Below, piece by piece: positions 11,292-24,589 of a stretch of DNA of 64,000 bases. The notes under the pieces are model-generated. The model worked only from the letters and a program-made list of their open reading frames with translations. It did not search any database and had not been told where the DNA came from. The stretch covers positions 1,366,040-1,430,039 of the forward strand of contig JARHVA010004802.1 of assembly GCA_037957365.1 (NCBI GenBank), in the 5' to 3' direction. The translations under genes were made by a program, and so were the position numbers. The first letter of the stretch is position 1. Each line of letters opens with the position of its first letter. Source of the DNA: Torreya grandis (Eukaryota; Streptophyta; Pinopsida; Cupressales; Taxaceae).

Positions 11292-13089
11292 TGTAGAGTA
11301 AAAATTCCTCTACGTTTTATTTTGATTTTCAGTTGTGCACTGCAAAATTTTGTTCCCGCATACTTTGGTTCATGACGACAAAGTTTTGAAACAGAGCGCG
11401 GGCTTGATTTTCTTTTGATTCATTTTTGTCTAAGTGTCAAAATCGAGCAGAAGCTGTCAAGTGTCACCGACAGAGGCACTTTTTGCAATTTTTATAAGTA
11501 AAGCAGAGATTGCCACGTATCTCATAGCAACTCAGTGAAACACAACAAGTGTCGACATCTGCGTTTCATATCGGCATCCACATTTCAAATCTATTTTCAG
11601 CAAAAGGTTTCAACAAGCTAAGTATCAAGATCAGGTGGAAAGTGCCAAGTGGAAACTGTGGAAGGTTTCAATTTGCTTTTCTAAAAGTGATGAAGATGCC
11701 ACGTATCCCAGCTGAAGAGAGCAGAAGCCACCACGTGTTGAGATCCAAATTATCTTCATTTTGCTTCACCGATATAGCAAAGACTGTGGTGGGTCTCAGG
11801 TTTTATTTCTGAAGCAAGCGGAAGCCGCCAAGTATCACTGTCTGTGTAAATATGAAATGAGGCCCGATTATTTTTATAATATAAATAGAGTAAAGCAGAG
11901 AACAGCACGTGTTACCTTTCGTAGGTTTCTCAAAAGGTAGCTAAAAGTAGCAGAGATCACCACATATCCCCAATTAAGTAAAGTGGAGATTGCCACCTGT
12001 CCTTATGGCCCTTTTTAAAAGTTGCTTGGGCAAGAAATGCTGTGAGTCTTATTTCTATTTAAGCTGTTAAAGTTTTGAAGAAGCGAATTGCGAGAAGTGT
12101 CAAAGGTGGAACACTCTTGAGCAAAGACACAAAAGAGTATAAGTTACGTGGAAAGTGCTGCGTGTCTTTGGTAAGTGTTGCGAAACACGCTAAGTGTCAC
12201 TCTCCGGTAATAAGAAAGTTTTCAAGGAATTGTCTAAGTGTCCTCTTTCGTTTAAAAGAAGGGAGCGTCCTGCAATCTATTTCAGCCAATGAATTACTGG
12301 AAGACAGAGTGTTTTAGAATCTAAGAAATATCTTCTGTTTGAAACTTTCAGTTCAGTTAGATTTCAGTTGGGCTGTTAGATTGGGAACATACAAACAATT
12401 CGGAGTAAATCCAAGGCTATAAATAGAGGTGTAGAGATCACCAAAATCATCAGATACCAGAGAGAATTTTTTGAGAGAATTATTGTCAAGAGTTTAGACT
12501 TTCTAGAGCTGTGATTAGGAATATCATTTGACTTTGTTCTATTTTCTTAAGTTAGAAAGTTTATGTAATTGTGCATGTTTCTGTGCCTCTTATGTGACTG
12601 GAGAATTAATGAGAAGATTGAATCCTGTGCCTTTGTTGATATTTTCTGTGTCATTGCAAAAGTAGTCTAAGCTATGTTGTCAAGAGTTTTAGACTTTCTA
12701 GAGTTGTGATTAGCAATATCATTTGCCTTTGTTCTATTTTCTTGATTTGGAAATTTTATGTAATTGTGCATGTTTTTGTGCCTCTTATGTGACTGGAGAA
12801 TTCAAATAAGAATATTGGACCCTGTGCCTTTGTTAATATTTTCTGTATCACTGCAAAAGCAGTCTATGCTGATTCAGGTCAAATTACATTCAGGCGCATC
12901 GCCATAGTTAGATTTTTTTTCTTGCATTTGTGTTTCTATTAAAATTCCTATCCCTTTTCCCAGTATATACTTGATATAAAGAAGAGACCAACTTCTCAAA
13001 AATCTAGAGGTTGTTTCAAGTTGCAAGTCCCACATCCTAAAACTTCCCATTGTTGGTGTTAGAAACAAGCGCAATTTTAACCATCAACA
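11292..13089 (+). repeat. 3' LTR of the Ty3-like element (1,798 bp)
   Basis: It begins TGTAGAGTAAAAATTCC and ends CCATCAACA, matching the 5' LTR along its whole length, including the motif-rich U3, the TATA box (12419-12428) and the 182-bp duplication. Most differences from the 5' copy are C/T or G/A. The flanking AGTTG at 13090-13094 is the right target duplication. Confidence 0.93.
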
Positions 13090-13545
13090 AGTTGTACAAC
13101 CCAATTTAGAAAATATTTTACTTTGGAAGTACACTTTCAGAGTGGATCGGGATTGATTGATCTTGTACATCACAATATATAGTCTCTATATATTCAAGAA
13201 TTAGAGAATGATGAATTGAATTATTAATACCTACCAAATGTCTAGTTGCTTCAATTAGTATATTGGGTTTGTAATGATCAATAAGGTCAATGTTACAAGA
13301 ATATCAAATCTTTTATTTTGTAGGTGCACTTCGAAAATGGATTAGGATTGATTGATCTTGTGCATCTTAATTTATAGTCTCTTCATATGTAAGAGTTGGA
13401 GAATGATGAATTGAATTATATGTACAAGATGTCTAATCACTTCGATTAGTATATTGGGTCTATAATGATCAAGATTGGTGTTGCAAGAATATCAATTACA
13501 CTATACACCTTGATTTGGAAAATATTTTACTTTACTCACGTACAC
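13090..13545. repeat. Tandem array of ~195-217 bp units, right part
   Basis: More than two further copies of the unit seen at 1560-1935, starting with the target-duplication bases. The copy at about 13305 has lost the GTTGCACAACC..AAAATA block. The last recognisable block (TTTGGAAAATATTTTACTTT) is at about 13514. Confidence 0.75.
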
Positions 13546-16500
13546 TTTTGCAAGTCTCAATGCAAACCTTCTATATGTAAACTGCTCCAAAGTTAGAAAC
13601 TTAACCACATATTTCATCTTCTTTAATTGATAATTATTTTTTACAACATATAATCTTTGGAGAATCATTGCCCTAATAGAAAAAAATGAAAGTAGAAAGT
13701 CACAAGGAGAAAAAAAAGAAAGAAGAAGAAAATGTGAAGAAGGCCAAAAAACTAGCAAGAGGAAAGGATGAAGAAGATTAAGGGATGAAAGATGAAGAAG
13801 ATCGAGAGAAAGAGAATGAAGAAGAGACAAAAGATGAAGAAAAAATACACTAAGGACAAAAATTGCCCTCTATCAGCTAACACTTGCCGGTCATCATATG
13901 AGTCCCCAAAAGAAGATGAAGAAAAGCCCTGAGAACACTCCTCCGGAGACGATGATACTTTGTCTAAGCACACAAGTTACAATGATGATGACAATATGTG
14001 ATGGTCGTTAGTTATATATTTAATAATAATTTAATTTATAGGTTTTAATTTAAATTTTAAGAAGGATTAGATATGAGAGTGAGAATCACTCTTTACATGA
14101 TTGTTACCATATTCTCTTTCATTAATTTTAATATTAAAATTTACTTGTAAATGTGTTGTTTTTCAACAATAGTTTTTAAAAAAATATAAATATGGTAATA
14201 AAATTTGCATTATTTTGGTTTAATAAAATATTGACAAAATGCTTAAATTATTCTAAATATATTGACAAAAATGATGCTGCACATTATGTCAGATAGGTCA
14301 TCCCTAAAGCATTAAAAAAATATCCGTGAAATTAAAATAAAAAAGAGGAGCTTAATGTTGTTATTTTATTTCTTATTATCAAAGTGAAAAAAAGGATATT
14401 ATATGATCAAATTCCCTCTATGCTTTAGTCTGCCCTACATTCCCACATATAGATATGTCATTTTTAGTCATTCCAACATCCTAAATATGTCATTTTCTAT
14501 TAATTCAATAATATAATTTGTGAAACAAAATGGATGGAAAAGAAAATCAAACATGAAAGGAAAAGAAAAATTAAAAGATGAGAAAGTGATAAATAGTGGT
14601 ACATGAGTCATGCTATGTCTATCTATGTAGATTCTTTTGGGGAGGAGGAAAATATAGTAAAATATTATTTTATTTTAAAAATAAATATTATTTTATTTAG
14701 ATTTTTTAATGTGTTATGTTATTAATTTGTTTTTTATGTATGTTTTTTAATTTGAAGCTACATTATTATAATATTTGTAGAAACACTTATAAATTCTTTT
14801 TAAATTGGAGAAAAGTCTTTTAGTTATTGAGAGATTTATGAAAAAAGGGTGGTAAGGTTTTCAGATCATATACTTTCTAAAGTATGATTAGGAAGCTCGA
14901 TATTAAGGATGTAAAAATTGATAATGACAAATTTCTTCCAATTTTTCATACTATTTTATTTACTTATAAACAACTTGTCATCATGCCTCTTAAGTACAAT
15001 CTATTCTCATATGATACAATAGAGACACTGAGTTGGTTCACTAAGATGTGGGATCTTTGGAGAAATGTGAATGGTAATTTTTTTATGGCTTATCTTCGTT
15101 AGGCAATTAAGCATCTTGCCAACACCAAATCTCTTAAGAGTAATTGATTCGACCTATAAATACAAAACAAAGTGTGCCTTAAGGTTATTGGTAGATGAAT
15201 ACAAGAAGAATCTTATTGAAAAATGGGTCTTACATGACATAAGAGATGCTTTAAAAAGTTCAAGGAATGTTACCTTAAACAAAATTAAAAGAAAATCCAA
15301 ATTCCAGTAAAAAAATCTACGTGCCAACTATTACACTAAAGACAAGTTGAAAATTTTAATTATAAAATAAAAGAGTGAAAAAAAACACTACAAAAAAAGA
15401 AAAAAATTATGGCTACCTCAAAGTAGCCAAAAAAGAATTCAAACAAACCTTATAACTTATCACACAACAAAAAGGCCTTTAAATAGCGCTGACATAATTT
15501 GCAAGTTCATTGATCTTTCCTATTTCTTAATTTTGAGTATTTTTATTTAAATTTATGTTGTGTTTATTGACAAATAATTCACGTACTTTTTAAAAATATT
15601 TTTCTAACATAAGATTTTTGAATGTAAACCAATTAATGAAAACAATCAATACTTTAAAAAGAATTATTTTCAATAAAATGCCGTCATGACCAATGTAAGT
15701 CAATTAATGCATATAGTTTTTTTCTTAATAATTTTGTATTAATTCACATATAGTTATAATTGTACTAATTATCTATTTTTCAAAAAGCCAACTTCCAAAT
15801 CACAACACTCCTTATATACGATATTATGAAAAGCATCCAAGTAAATATTAATTTGTCATAATAGAATATGAAGTTTAGAATTGTAATATTAAATTTTAGG
15901 GGTAAGTAGAGTTTACAAATTTGATATTATATTATATTGAATAAAGTAGAAGTTTAATTGTTTATATTTATTTCGCATGCAAAAATTCATATATGTCGTT
16001 TTTAAATATTAAAATATTTCAATTATAATTATTTTTTAATTTCAAACTCAACTTTTAATTACATTATTTTGTAGGGAACAAAAGTTTCAAATTACAAGGA
16101 TGTAGATGACAATGATGACAATGATGAGGATATTGATGATGATGAGGATGAGAAAAAAAAAAAAGACAAAAATATGGACAAATACTAGCTAAATATATAT
16201 ATGATTTTCCGAAATGGAATTACTTACACCCACAAATTGTTTTATATACTATTGTTTATTGAATTAAACTCAATTTTCATGAGCATACTTGTAGTGCATA
16301 TAATTTTATAGATAATCGATGAGATGTAGAAAGGTTGGTAAAGTAGATTGGTTGTGCCCAATCTTATTCGTGTTCGAATTTCAAAATCTCGTTGGACATC
16401 TTGTACACCAGTTGTCCCAGTTTGAATTGACTTGGTAATTTTATATCCCAAACCTAATTTGTAACTCCAAACTCTGGAAAAAAAAACTACATTACTAATT

Positions 16501-17153
16501 TAAAAAAATGTTCATAATAAATATAATTTTGTTTGAAATTTTTGTTAATAAATATCATTTAAAAAAAAAGTATATTAATTGTGATTAAAAATTCTATTAT
16601 ATATTTTTATGATTAATTTTTAAACAAAATATTAATTAATTTAAATATATTTTGTATATGATTAACAATTATTATCTATTATATAAATAATAAAATTCAT
16701 AAATTTTATATATAAATAATAAAATTCATAAATTATATTATTTAGACGTATTTTATTTATTTTATTGAACAAATGATTTAAATTTATATATATACAAAAT
16801 GCATCACCAACAAATTAAAAAAAAACAATTGCCTGCTCCTGATTTCGTGACGCCAACAACGTAAATGTTGACACATATTTTCCTTACTAATAAAAGATTT
16901 TAAAATTCAAAACGTTACCCGAGAAATTACAAAAAAAGATGTGACGCAACGTGTCACCCACCCTATTATTATATGTTCACTAAAAGTTCTCCAAAAATCT
17001 TTGTTGATGCAAAGAAAAAGACTAAATTTTAATTATAATTCAATGTGAAATTGATGATGCTAAAACTAGAAAATTCTAGTGTAAAGCTTCCCCATATCCA
17101 TCCATCCTACCCATACACCTCATTTCAGGAAGTATGTTCCCTACGACCCCCGA

Positions 17154-17156
<3 letters not shown>
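13546..17156. other. AT-rich DNA without a supported gene
   Basis: 13680-13850 is a purine-rich stretch that would encode Lys/Glu runs on the plus strand but is broken by stops. 14884-15310 has two short overlapping frames with no recognisable motif. At 16076-16187, a TTTTGTAG acceptor-like site is followed by about 35 codons ending in an Asp/Glu-rich, Lys-rich tail and a stop. This resembles the last exon of an acidic histone-chaperone type protein but is too short to assign. Confidence 0.4.

Positions 17157-17197
<41 letters not shown>
17157..17197. repeat. (TA)n microsatellite
   Basis: About 20 uninterrupted TA units. The short frame encoding Ile-Tyr repeats across it is an artefact of the repeat. 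Confidence 0.95.
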
Positions 17198-17201
<4 letters not shown>

Positions 17202-17469
17202 GCAATGTTTTTGTTTACTATAATACATATCTGCAATTCACAATTTCATATCTATATGGATTGTAAACTATTTGTGAACCAAAACAATTTCATATCAGTA
17301 CGTGGATGCTAATTTATCTGTAACAATGAGCCATTGGAACCCATAACCCACAAGCGCCATTGATCTAGATACGAGCATAACAATTTAGAGAGACATTAGA
17401 CACTTAACGTGTTAAATCATACATGCAACTAATGCCCTATATGACAATCTATATTATTATTACTTAAAA

Positions 17470-18033
17470 AAACATAAAATCAAATGGAGCACTAGTCAGG
17501 GAAAAGATGTTTTGGAAATATTATTAAAATGAATATCATATTATTTTTGTTTAACACTTCATGCACAAATGCTGATATAGCGTCAATAGTCATGGGATTT
17601 GAGTGAGGTACAACTATCGATTTACACTCTTTTATCAAGATAGAAACTTACATTCCTTTCACTATATCTTATTTCTCATTAATATGATAGTTGTAGCCCC
17701 CACAAACAAAGCTCTAACAATCGGGGTGGTCCTTAATTTGAGATACATCATACCACCAAAACGCTTGTAGAGAGTATGTAGAGACTGGTGTAGATTCGTA
17801 CCTATGTGTAATGGACTACCCAAAATTGGTAGTGCTTATGGTTTCATTGAAGATGCCTTCTCCATTTTCCATCTAATTAGTTTTTAAATAGTTTAAGCAG
17901 TCAGAGTTTTTTTCTAATAGTTTTAGATTCATCTAAAGTGACACATGTTTCAAGCATTTATTGTGCAAATTAAATAGTCCAGTAGAAGCTCCAAATTGCA
18001 TTGAAAAATTTGACATGTCACTAAACTTTACAC
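17470..18033 (+). repeat. Dispersed repeat, copy 1 (pair with 24590-25420)
   Basis: Shared blocks in the same order and strand include ATATTATTAAAATGAATAT, TTAACACTTCATGCACA, GGTACAACTAT(C/T)GATTTACA, TTTGAGATACATCATACCAC, GGAGAGAGTATG-like, and near the end AAATTGCATTGA..GACATGTCA.TGAACTTTACAC. Same-orientation copies about 7.1 kb apart could be very old LTRs, but I cannot define TG/CA ends or a primer-binding site. Confidence 0.65.
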
Positions 18034-21000
18034 ATGTAGCTTCTCAGGCTTCTTCGAGTTCATCACATGAAATTCCATGTTATTGCACCTCACCTCTCTA
18101 TCACTGCACAATACACCTTTAAATCATTGCCTAATGCACCATAAGATTATTGTTGCTTGACATATTTTGAACAAAAGGTGAGACATAATCAACAAGCATG
18201 GTTTTCAAGTGAGGTATGTGTTATCACTTGGATTTCCACCCTTTGAGGATATGCAAAGCTCTCCTCATCCAAGTGGCACAATGAAATCACCTCTAGGCTT
18301 GTGGGCATCCTAGGGAATGAGGTGAATCTCTAAATAGGGCTAGCTCCCTTGATGTACCACTTCGTATTGCAACTACTACTAAACTTGAGGGGGGTGAAAA
18401 GGGAGAGTGAGAACTGAAAGCAAACTAACCTAAGGGAGGTGACACACCAAATCGACTGATGACATCCAACCATATGCATATTACACTTGAAATCAAAAGA
18501 CAAACTGAACATACACTTATCCAATCTTCATCTTCTCATATCAATGTTACATTGTGAGGTTATAGATGAATGTGCAAAGCTAGGAGGACCAGACAAGAGG
18601 CCTATAAGGGCACTAATGAAAATACTAAATCACTAAATCCTTGACATCTCCTAAAACACTTCACATGCCTTGTAAGAAGAAGTTTTCCAACTGTAAATAC
18701 GATGAAAGAATGACAAAACATGCTAAGGAATCTATAGTCTTCACTTATGCAAAACCAAACATTCCAAATGAACACACTAAGAATAGTCATGAAAGAGGTA
18801 ACAACTAGTTGTCTTATTTATTAAAAGGTATACATTTGATCAAGACTTCACCATACTGAGGTGGAACATCATTACAATGCTAAAATGGCCAGTTCTTATA
18901 GACCTTGTCAGAGAGAGAAGAAGAGAGAAGTCTAAGGGTCACAAGGACACTTGTCAAGCTGATCCAAGGAGTTACTTGTGCATGATGAGAGGGTATGGGA
19001 TAAAATATGAAAGGTCTAGAGGTACAAATGTCAATCCAAGTCATAAACCTCATGAAAAGTGGCAAGAAACTCTCCATTATGGCTTATAACAACTGCCTAT
19101 ATGATTAGCACTATTTGAACACCTTATGATTGATTAGGAGCAGATATAATGATTAGATTGAAGTGTAAGGACATGAAACATGCTTCTCCATGCATTGATT
19201 GTAGGCTTGGTAATCTAGAATCACTTGGAAAGGAGTAATCATCATTTGCTATCTAAAAAACTGATCTTTCATGCACTCTGCACACTTGATTTCCAAAAAG
19301 AGATTAGTTGATTATGAAAATCCATAAAATATATTGAATAACATGTGTCAAGGCCATCCATGGCATTGAAATCATCATGGACACTTTAAAATCACTTTTC
19401 CTTAGAGTTTTCATGCTCCTCACTAGCTTGTCCAATAAACTAGTTTTGATTCGCTGAGTTAAAACACTTGGTTTGGACACTTAGGAGTTGTTTAAAGGCA
19501 TGATAGTGATATGGGGAGTTATATTAAGTTTTGATATTTTCATCCATATGATTTTCATATCTTGAAACCTCCTACAACCTATAAAACACATAAAATATGA
19601 GAAAAACCTTGTTTATGCCCCCATCCATACAAGTTCATACAAATCAAAAGCATGTGAGGGATCCTGAGTGAGTATTATACAAGTTAAAATAGGTTTCATG
19701 ATCAAACTTTGCCATTAGATTGCATCACCAACTCAATTTCTTCAAACTAGTCTTAGTTGAGGGTTTAGTAGGGTTTTAGGCCTGTTTGACCTCTTAAGGA
19801 TTGTTCATAAAAATCAGACATCCAACCTACAAAAAAATTACACAAATATGGCCCTCAATACCCCTAATAATTTCCCCTAACTCTTTTGGCAACCATGAAA
19901 TGCCTTATGAAATATATGAGTGTTGAAACTTGCCATATTGAGCTCCTTTTCCTCTTTTCTACAAGTCTGAGTTGCTTCACGGTCCAAAAATGGTTAATCT
20001 TTGGTTTTATTTTTACTCTAAGATTTTTAAAACCTATTTACTAACCTGATGAACATGTTTCAAAATATTTGAAGGCTTAACTCATGCTATAAGTGATGAT
20101 AGACCCCCATTTGGACACTAGGTCTAGCCATGTCCAATAGGCCTACCTGCAACCTTTACTCAAAATGAACTTCCTTGAGGGATTCCCTATATTACAGTAT
20201 CTATACACCTATAATGTGATCCCATAGACATTATTTGGTCCATTATAAATCTTAATTCATGTGAGAAGTAAAAGTGACTATCAATTTGGCTTCTAGGCCT
20301 AAAAATGCTTATCATGCATGACTGCAACCTTTGTAGTTTAGGCTATTCCATTGAGTTTCACTCATTCTTGTTTGGTTTTCCATGTTTTTCTAAGTTATAT
20401 AAAACTTTATAAACCCATTTTAAAAGTTTCCACACCTTATGGTTCCATATCTCCATTTTTCTTTCCTAACCCTACCAATTTGTGCTTAAGGGGAGTGCCC
20501 TCTGTTTGAGACAAAACATAGGGCACTCCCCCATTTCCTTAGACTAATATAAATGTTTGAGGGAATTATATAAGTTTAAAGGATATTATACACAAAAAAT
20601 CATCCTCCAGTCTATCCATTTGATCCCTCAAAACTTTCTAAAACAAAACAAGCTTCTAGGAAAAGACTGTATGCAGGGTGTTTGAAATTAGACTGTGTTA
20701 TGCTTGTTTGAGACTCTTGAGCTATTTGTATCCATAAAGTAATGAGGGTACATTAAATATATAATCATCATAATAAATGTGAATATATCCATTCATCACT
20801 CTACTCTGTTATAAACCCTCTTTCCTTCTTGAATTCTCAAGACTGCATGTCAACTTGATTATGTTTCCATGTTTTCTAGACCCTGCTGTAGGTATCTATG
20901 TCTGCTTGGGATTTTAAAAACCTTGATTAACCTCTTATGAACCCCTAGGGTAATTTGATCTTGGTTTAGACCCTTTGATTCATGCTCAGGCCTTTCATAC

Positions 21001-23950
21001 TCCCTACAGTCAACTAACTCATTGTCTGTCGAGTTACATCAGATAATAACTTTACTTTGGAGGGGTTATTCATAGGAAATTTTGCAATGGTTAGGCCTTA
21101 ACATGACATTCCAAAAATTCCTTGAGGTTCTCAAGTCCTTTTGTCAATGATCTATGTCCATTTGTTTCATGTTCATGTCTTACTCACCCTAAGAGCACCT
21201 CCACAACTGTTTGACTGAGATACCCTTTTATTGGCTTTGCTTGTAGATTACTTTGCTCCTTTAGACTTGAGTTAAGGTATATGAATACTTTCTTAAAGAT
21301 TTTAATCCCATGTTATACCTGCACTCATCTATCATGCTTGGAAAGGAGTCTATTTTCAAAGATATCAAGCCTATTCCTAAAGGTGACTCTACAACCAGCC
21401 TATAGGGTCATATTTGTATGAATTAGAGGCCTGTAGGTGATGTGAGCTCTTTTAGACCTAGTCATGGTATAAGTGGACCTCCCTTGAACACTTATTTGGT
21501 CACCAATGCATGTTTTCAATAACATCCACCTTATATTCACTTTGGATGGCTTAAACATCATAAAAAGCACCCATGCTTGGGTTACTGTCTAATAGGCCTT
21601 CTGTAGGTGTCCATTAGGTTTTTATATGGACTGTCTCCTTGTTGGTGCTTGTAAAACCCTTCCATTCCTTCTTTGGTGATTTATCCATAGTGAATGTACA
21701 TTCCTTAATGAAAAAATATACTCAACCCAAATCTTAAGCATCAAGTCTGCCTATTAGGCCCAAAATCTTGTCTCTATATGCCTTGCTGTAGATAAAACTA
21801 TGGAAACTCAGTGTTTTAAAAGCAACTCTGAGCCCCCCCAATAATCATCTTATCTTCATCTTTGGCATGTATAATCCATATGTTAGGGGTAATATAATTC
21901 ATCAAGTTATATATCTTAATACTTTTCCACCATGTCATATGTTAATCACAAAAACCCTCTTGACCTTTGTTATGCACTTTTAGGGCAAGTATGCCTGAAC
22001 CTGTCTCTTTTATGTTTTGAAGGTTTCTTTGTTTCAAAATGCCAACATGACACTATAAATTGGTTTTTTATGGTTATAACAGGAATCTTAAACACTCCTT
22101 CAACACTCCCTTAGGTATTTTAACTCTTTTATGGTAAGCCACATGTAGGTGGACTTTCATAGTGTAGACAGGCAGTGCAAAGATCTTTCAAAACATATAT
22201 AATGTATGAACCTTTGGATCACTTCAGCACCATTTAATCTTTTTAAATGAATTATTATCATCATGAGGATATTTAAATATATTAAAAACCTCTAATAAAT
22301 ATCCATGAACATATTAAATAGGCTCCTCACACGTGATTCAACCTAGCTGCAAGTGGGAATACGCAAAAAATTGACTGAATATGACAGTGGACTGAAAATT
22401 ATGAAGGTGATTTAGAGAATGAGGGTTTAAGGTGGAGGGAGAAATGAGAATAAATTTTAAAACATGCAATCAAACCTCTCATTACCCTCAGAAGCCATTT
22501 TCAAAGCATGGAGATTTAGAAACAATGGAAACCTGCCAATCAACATAGAATGGACTAGTTTGCAACCTAATGTGAGTTTGTTCATCAAACACCTTAGAAC
22601 ATGAAAAAAAGTATGGGATACATAATATGACATATTAAACATAATATGAAACCAATATAATTATCTGTGTTGTATGAAATTTCTCAAACAAGAGCAAAAC
22701 CTACAGGGTACAGGGATGGGCAAGCAAATTTGCACAATCAACTTGTTAACAATGGTTCATAAAACTCAAGGAACAATTAATATTAAAAAAATATAAAAAA
22801 AAATCTAACTGAGTTTAGAATATTCTCTTAAGAGTATTCTGACTAAAAATTTTTGAGCTGTCTGTACCAAGCAAAAACCTGCAAGTCACTTTTACTTGCC
22901 AAGAAGGGTGAGAAGAGAGATGAATGGTTTTGAGAAAGAAATGATAGTTATAATTTAATTCAAGCATGGATATGAGCATGGGAGAGATGAAGAGTCATAT
23001 AACAACCTTTTACAATTGGCACACTTCCCAAGGAAGTCATACAAGTGCCATTTTCTCTCTTTTACTCAAGAAAACTACCATTTCTTTTGCATAACCTATC
23101 TCAATTTTGTCAGTTAATTAAGACTTATAGGAACACATGAGGCATGACATTATATTTTTACACCTTCAAATTTTCTAAAAAATATGTACAAAGCATTAAA
23201 TGCACCTTTTTTGACCTCAAAATGACCCAAAAAAGATAAATGTACATAAAAACTAATTGATCAAAGCCAATATAATATTAATTGAGATTAATTAACATGT
23301 AATATACCCCATGAAATTCATATTAGACCTCCTATATACCTATCAAGTTAGATTTTTACTTATAGGTGCCCCAATTTGACTAAAAAGTCAAATTTGGTCA
23401 ATGATATGACTGCCAATTTACACTTTTCCACTACAAAATCACAATTTACCAAAATGAACAATTAAATCCCTTTTGATTTAATTTTCAAATCCCAAACACT
23501 TTTTTGTTTAGTGCCTTAACCCATTTTGAGCCCCAGGCAGAGTGATGACGGTAGAAAAATGTTGAGAGATGTTTATAGGGTGTTGAGAGCTTTTTGGTAT
23601 TTAATAAACCCCATGAACCAAAACTCATGACCATCCTCAGTCAACACTTGAATATAATTTTTTTCCAAATTAACTTTGTTCACTGACAGATTCGAAACCT
23701 TCACCTTTACCACTAGTATTGCCACTTATGTACATTATACCCAACCACCACTTTCCATTATCTAACACATTAACAAAGAAGATAAAAGTATTGTTGCTTA
23801 GCCCGTAATAATAAAAAACTTAGATGGGGTCAACAATCACATTGATTTATGCTCCTTCACTTCACAAAACTTCATTTTACAAAAACAATTATGACATCCC
23901 TTCCACTGATTTGAGTGCAACATGACTCCATGCTTGATATGCATCTTGAA
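18034..23950. other. Non-coding region with a recurring short motif
   Basis: No frame of convincing length or content on either strand. Between about 20.1 and 22.4 kb a theme of TAGGCC followed by CTGTAGGT or CTGCAACC recurs (20138, 20295, 20885, 20989, 21428, 21592-21608, 21757, 22144, 22334), which suggests a very degenerate repeat family. The stretch is slightly less AT-rich than its neighbours. Confidence 0.4.
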
Positions 23951-23965
23951 TCAACACTTTGATGC

Positions 23966-24546
23966 CCCAAAGTCTATTGTGTATCTTCCATTCATCCATG
24001 TTGCCAACATATTGACATATAAATCAATTACATTAGGATTAAGAACATGCATAAATGACATTCTCATATACCTAAAAGAAAGGAAAAGGCCATAAAAAAC
24101 ATGCAAATAGTGAAAAACTTCATAATGAGCTGTGCGGTGATGGTGAGGGGCAATGACAAGGTATTTCAATTGATATCATACACCACAAACACCATATTTC
24201 AATACAATATTATAATAAAATATAATATTAGCTTCAATAAACATGTTATCAGTTGGAAGACAAGCATATTTCTCTGTGGTGACATATGGATAACACTTAT
24301 CCCAAAGTCTATCATATTTCAATATAATATTATAATAAAATATAATATTAGCTTCAATAAACATGTTATCAATTGGAAGACAAGCATATTTCTCTGTGGT
24401 GACATATGGATAACACTTATCCCAAAGTCTATCTTGTAGATTCCATTCATCTGTGTTGCCAATATATTGACACCTGAAATAATCACATCAGGTATAAGAA
24501 CATACAAAAATACCATACTTAAACCCTTGGAAGAGAAGATGATCAC
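23966..24546. repeat. Small repeat cluster with a near-perfect 120-bp tandem duplication
   Basis: Copies at 24194-24313 and 24314-24433 differ at only about two positions (AATACAAT/AATATAAT and CAGTTGG/CAATTGG). The next block, CCAAAGTCTAT followed by TTCCATTCATC.(A/G)TGTTGCCAA, occurs at both 23969 and 24423, so a larger degenerate repeat existed before the recent duplication. Short frames here on both strands are repeat artefacts. Confidence 0.85.
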
Positions 24547-24589
24547 AACTGAAACTTGTTTTTATAAGCATCATATTTATCGTTACTAT

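Larger units (their letters stand above)
1936..13089 (+). mobile_element. Complete pol-less Ty3-like LTR retrotransposon with an accessory ORF
   Basis: This is an 11,154-bp element bounded by two LTRs of 1,784 and 1,798 bp, each beginning TG and ending CA, and flanked by 5-bp target duplications. The order inside is primer-binding site, gag-protease pseudogene (3771-6980), 0.47 kb spacer, then a second long pseudogene (7448-11219) of unknown function. I see no reverse transcriptase, RNase H or integrase motif between the LTRs, so the element would have needed enzymes from a partner. The LTR sequences differ by roughly 7% in a stretch I compared by eye (about 14 of 200 positions, mostly transitions), so the insertion is not recent. 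The gag resembles that of plant Ty3 families with long LTRs, but I cannot name the lineage. Confidence 0.9.

Noticed and set aside
13680..13850. Lys/Glu-rich coding stretch
   Set aside because: Purine-rich DNA reads as Lys/Glu in any frame and stops interrupt it; no start or homologous pattern.
14884..15310. Two overlapping plus-strand frames
   Set aside because: Different frames, AT-rich, no motif; one ends where the other starts without a shared protein pattern.
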